This document shows positions 61,550-64,000 of a stretch of DNA of 64,000 nt, piece by piece. How positions within the stretch are numbered: position 1 is the first letter of the stretch; each line of letters starts with the position of its first letter. Origin of the DNA: Caballeronia arvi. Lineage in GTDB: Bacteria; Pseudomonadota; Gammaproteobacteria; Burkholderiales; Burkholderiaceae. Position numbers and translations under genes: made by a program. The notes under the pieces are model-generated. The model had not been told where the DNA came from, did not search any database, and saw only the letters and a program-made list of their open reading frames with translations. The stretch is taken from assembly GCF_001544695.2 (NCBI RefSeq), contig NZ_FCOM02000001.1:434001-498000 (forward strand). Direction: 5' to 3'.

Positions 61550-62935
61550 GTGAACATGCAAACTGAAGCATTGCTTATCAAAAATCCCGTCGCGGTGATG
61601 AACGGATCGAGGGGCGACGCCGCGCGTCTGGGCCAAGTCGATATCCGCATCCGCGACGGCATGATCCACACCATCGCGCCGAACCTCGAAGCACGCGCCG
61701 ACGAACGCGTCATCGATGCGCGCTCGTGCGTCGTCTATCCGGGATGGGTGAACACGCATCATCACCTGTTCCAGAACCTGCTCAAGGCGGTGCCGTCCGG
61801 CATCAACGCGGACTTGCAGGAATGGCTCGCCGCGGTGCCGTATCCGCGCCTCGCGCGCTTCACGTCGGAGCTCGCGCGCGTCGCCGCACGCCTCGGCATG
61901 GCGGAACTGCTCTTGTCCGGCGTGACGACCTGCGCGGATCATCACTATCTCTATCATGCGGACGGCACGACCGAAACCGGCGATCTGCTATTCGACGAAG
62001 CCGCGTCGTTCGGCCTGCGCTTCGTGCTGTGCCGTGGCGGCGCGCTGCAGGCGGCGGGCGATCATCCGGGCTTCTCGAAGGTCGCGCTGAAGCCCGAGAC
62101 ACTCGATCAGATGCTGGCCGATATCGAGCGCCTGAAGGCGCGCTATCACGATCCGCGCGCGGCATCGATGCGCCGCGTCGTGGTCGCGCCAACGACCCCG
62201 ACCTTCTCGCTGCCGCCCGAACTGCTGCCCGAGATCGCGCGCGCGGCGCGGCGCATGGGTTTGCGCATGCACACGCATCTGTCGGAGACGAGGCGCTATG
62301 TCGATTTCTGCCGGGAACGCTTCGACAAGCTGCCCGTCGAGTTCGTCGCCGAACACGAATGGCTCGGACCGGACGTGTGGTTCGCCCATCTCGTCCATCT
62401 GGAGCCGAGCGAGATCGCGATGCTCGCCGAAACGGGCAGCGGCTGCTCGCACTGTCCCGTGAGCAACGCGCGGCTCGGCAGCGGCATCGCGCCCGCGCCG
62501 CGGATGGCCGCGGCAGGCGTGCCGATGTCGCTCGCGGTGGACGGCGTCGCATCGAACGAATCGGGCAGCATGACCCACGAAGCGCACTTCGCGTGGCTCG
62601 TGCATCGCGCGGCACAGGGCGCGTCGGCGACCACGGTGGAGGAGATCATCCACTGGGGCACCGCGGGCGGCGCGGGCGTGCTCGGTCTCGATGCGCTCGG
62701 CACACTCGAAGCGGGCAAGGCCGCGGACCTCGTGCTGTACGACATCGACGATCCGCGCTTTTACGGCTTCCACGATCTCGCGGTCGCGCCGGTGACGGCG
62801 GGCGAGCCCGCGCGCGTGCGCTACAACATCGTGAACGGCCGCGTGGTGGTCGATGACGGCGTGATCCCCGGTCTCGATCTCGCCGCGCTTCGCCATCAGG
62901 CCGCCGAAGGCGTGAAGCGCCTGCTCGCCGATTGA
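61550..62935 (+). CDS. Zinc-dependent deaminase-type amidohydrolase (8-oxoguanine deaminase / TrzN-like)
   Basis: The 461-aa product belongs to the ATZ/TRZ amidohydrolases that deaminate or dechlorinate N-heterocycles. The metal ligands are visible: His70 and His72 in VNTHHHLFQ, HTHLSE, and the Asp of LAVDGVASNES. The GVTTCADHHYLYH and CSHCPVSNARLGSG segments are close to 8-oxoguanine deaminases. The neighbouring NCS2 permease supports a purine-like or pyrimidine-like substrate. GTG 61550 fits the agga ribosome site better than ATG 61556. Confidence 0.88.
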   Translation: MNMQTEALLIKNPVAVMNGSRGDAARLGQVDIRIRDGMIHTIAPNLEARADERVIDARSCVVYPGWVNTHHHLFQNLLKAVPSGINADLQEWLAAVPYPRLARFTSELARVAARLGMAELLLSGVTTCADHHYLYHADGTTETGDLLFDEAASFGLRFVLCRGGALQAAGDHPGFSKVALKPETLDQMLADIERLKARYHDPRAASMRRVVVAPTTPTFSLPPELLPEIARAARRMGLRMHTHLSETRRYVDFCRERFDKLPVEFVAEHEWLGPDVWFAHLVHLEPSEIAMLAETGSGCSHCPVSNARLGSGIAPAPRMAAAGVPMSLAVDGVASNESGSMTHEAHFAWLVHRAAQGASATTVEEIIHWGTAGGAGVLGLDALGTLEAGKAADLVLYDIDDPRFYGFHDLAVAPVTAGEPARVRYNIVNGRVVVDDGVIPGLDLAALRHQAAEGVKRLLAD

Positions 62936-62946
62936 GGAACGCAAAC

Positions 62947-63678
62947 ATGCGAACGAAACGAATCAGACTCGGCATTCTCACGCCTTCGTCCAACACGGCG
63001 CTCGAACCGGTCACCTCGGCCATGCTGAGTGCGTTGCCGAATGCCAGCGCGCACTTCGCGCGCTTTACGGTGACGGAGATCAGTCTGACGCAACAGGCGC
63101 TCGGCCAGTTCGACGTGAGCCGCATTCTGGACGCCGCCCGCCAACTGGCCGATGCGCGCGTGGACGTGATCGGCTGGAGCGGCACGTCGGCGGGATGGCT
63201 CGGTTTCGAGCGCGACGAAGCGCTGTGCCGTCAGTTGACGGAAGCCACGGGCATTCCCGCCACGACATCGGTGCTCGCGCTGAACGAACTTCTCGCCAGC
63301 ACGGGCGTCAAGCGTCTCGCGCTCGTCTCACCTTATATCGACGATGTCCAGGAGCGCATCATGCGCAACTACGAGAGACTGGGCATCGAATGCGTCGCGG
63401 AACGCCACCTGGGTCTGCGCGAGAATTTCAGCTTCGCTGAAGTGCCCGACACGCTGCTCACGGACATGATGCGCGAAACCGCGTTCGCCCGTCCCGACGC
63501 GGTGACAACGTTCTGCACGAATCTGCACGCGGCGCATCTCGCGCGCCCGTTCGAAGCCGCGACCGATATTCCCGCCTACGACACGGTGGCGACCGTCGTG
63601 TGGAAAGCGCTGCGCATGCTCGACGTGGATATGACGCCGCTCTCGGGCTGGGGCAGTATTTTCTCGATGACTCGCTGA
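62947..63678 (+). CDS. Asp/Glu-racemase-fold enzyme resembling arylmalonate decarboxylase / maleate isomerase
   Basis: The 243-aa product starts MRTKRIRLGILTPSSNTALEP, the N-terminus of the maleate isomerase/AMDase group. At the first catalytic position, where racemases and maleate isomerase have Cys, it reads GTS (residues 79-81). A single Cys190 (FCTNLHAA) stands at the second position. ATGIPATTS and SPYIDDVQERI are also shared with arylmalonate decarboxylase. One catalytic Cys suggests decarboxylation rather than racemisation. ATG 62947 follows gaggaacg. A TTG at 62932 is a less likely start. Confidence 0.85.
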   Translation: MRTKRIRLGILTPSSNTALEPVTSAMLSALPNASAHFARFTVTEISLTQQALGQFDVSRILDAARQLADARVDVIGWSGTSAGWLGFERDEALCRQLTEATGIPATTSVLALNELLASTGVKRLALVSPYIDDVQERIMRNYERLGIECVAERHLGLRENFSFAEVPDTLLTDMMRETAFARPDAVTTFCTNLHAAHLARPFEAATDIPAYDTVATVVWKALRMLDVDMTPLSGWGSIFSMTR

Positions 63679-63703
63679 CGCTTCAGATGCCGACAGCGAT
63701 TCT

Positions 63704-64000
63704 TCAATCGGCGTCGGTCATCGCGGTGGGCACGATGAGCCTGTCCGGCGTAGTCGATTTCGCAAGCCGCGACACGACGTAGTACAGCAGGCCCGGCACG
63801 ACGATACCGACGATCCACGACACGTCCACGCCGCCGAGCGCATCGACCCACGGACCGGTGTAGAAGCCCGTTGCAACGAACGGCATCTGCACGAGCACGC
63901 CGAGCGCATAGACCGTGATGCCGGCGATGTTCCATCGACCGTAGCGGCCGTTGACATCGAACAGCGCCGGCACGTCGTAGCGTTCGCGCGTGACCCAGTA
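63704..64000 (-). CDS. NCS1-type permease, C-terminal part (5' end outside window)
   Basis: Ninety-eight residues are visible, running off the right edge without a start. They contain DVNGRYGRWNIAGITVYALG, two to three hydrophobic segments (LVQMPFVATGF; VSWIVGIVVPGLLYYVVS) and a short polar tail. The wording RYGxxNxxGIxxxxLG and the final segment are typical for NCS1 cytosine/allantoin/purine transporters. It converges on the racemase-like gene with a 25-nt gap. Confidence 0.75.
   Translation of the reverse strand, partial: YWVTRERYDVPALFDVNGRYGRWNIAGITVYALGVLVQMPFVATGFYTGPWVDALGGVDVSWIVGIVVPGLLYYVVSRLAKSTTPDRLIVPTAMTDAD

Noticed and set aside
1..64000. CRISPR arrays, tRNA or rRNA genes
   Set aside because: No regularly spaced repeats and no tRNA or rRNA signature were seen on either strand.

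Overview
This window comes from a GC-rich beta-proteobacterium. Protein families, codon usage and T6SS gene order all suggest Burkholderiales of the Burkholderia/Paraburkholderia/Caballeronia type; this is inferred from gene content, not from a marker gene. About 45 kb is one large type VI secretion (T6SS) locus. The rest is a small regulatory block followed by a catabolic region with a molybdenum hydroxylase and a decarboxylase/amidohydrolase/permease operon.

T6SS, left part (1-11.4 kb): vgrG and hcp on the minus strand face a plus-strand run of an Hcp-like gene, tssE, tssF, tssG, clpV, an FHA-domain gene (tagH) and a PP2C phosphatase (pppA). At 11370-13953 sits a foreign, visibly AT-richer cassette bounded by a perfect inverted repeat of 21 bp. 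It carries a PAAR protein, a PGRP-type amidase, a candidate immunity protein, a tyrosine-integrase tail and a palindrome-rich block. It has replaced the last codons of pppA.

T6SS, middle part (14.0-33.5 kb, minus strand): what looks like one transcription unit of about 19.5 kb reads CHAT-domain protease, TpsB transporter, 2077-residue filamentous haemagglutinin-like TpsA, tssA, DUF6484, DUF2169 adaptor, ketosynthase-like protein, DUF4150-GHH nuclease effector, beta-propeller-like protein, TIGR02270 protein, tssB, tssC. A two-partner secretion system plus caspase-like protease is therefore embedded in a T6SS operon. The effector block resembles the Pseudomonas Tse7 module, with an unfamiliar protein in the immunity position.

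T6SS, right part (33.6-45.0 kb, plus strand): tssJ, tssK, tssL (with OmpA-like domain), tssM, tagF, the ppkA-type kinase and an MltA lytic transglycosylase. PpkA, PppA, FHA and TagF together indicate threonine-phosphorylation control.

Regulatory block (45.0-50.2 kb): a LuxR-type response regulator, a convergent membrane hybrid histidine kinase, a sigma-like protein read divergently from the kinase, and a CSS-EAL cyclic-di-GMP phosphodiesterase. A perfect palindrome lies between the kinase and the sigma-like gene.

Catabolic region (50.3-64 kb): iorAB-type molybdenum hydroxylase with a divergent LysR gene; a second LysR gene; then an operon of two tandem amidohydrolases (one without its HxH metal motif), UbiD decarboxylase, UbiX prenyltransferase, a His-rich CobW GTPase, an NCS2 permease, a deaminase-type amidohydrolase and an Asp/Glu-racemase-fold enzyme resembling arylmalonate decarboxylase. 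An NCS1-type permease runs off the right edge. The set suggests breakdown of a carboxylated N-heterocycle or nucleobase-like compound; the substrate is not evident from sequence.
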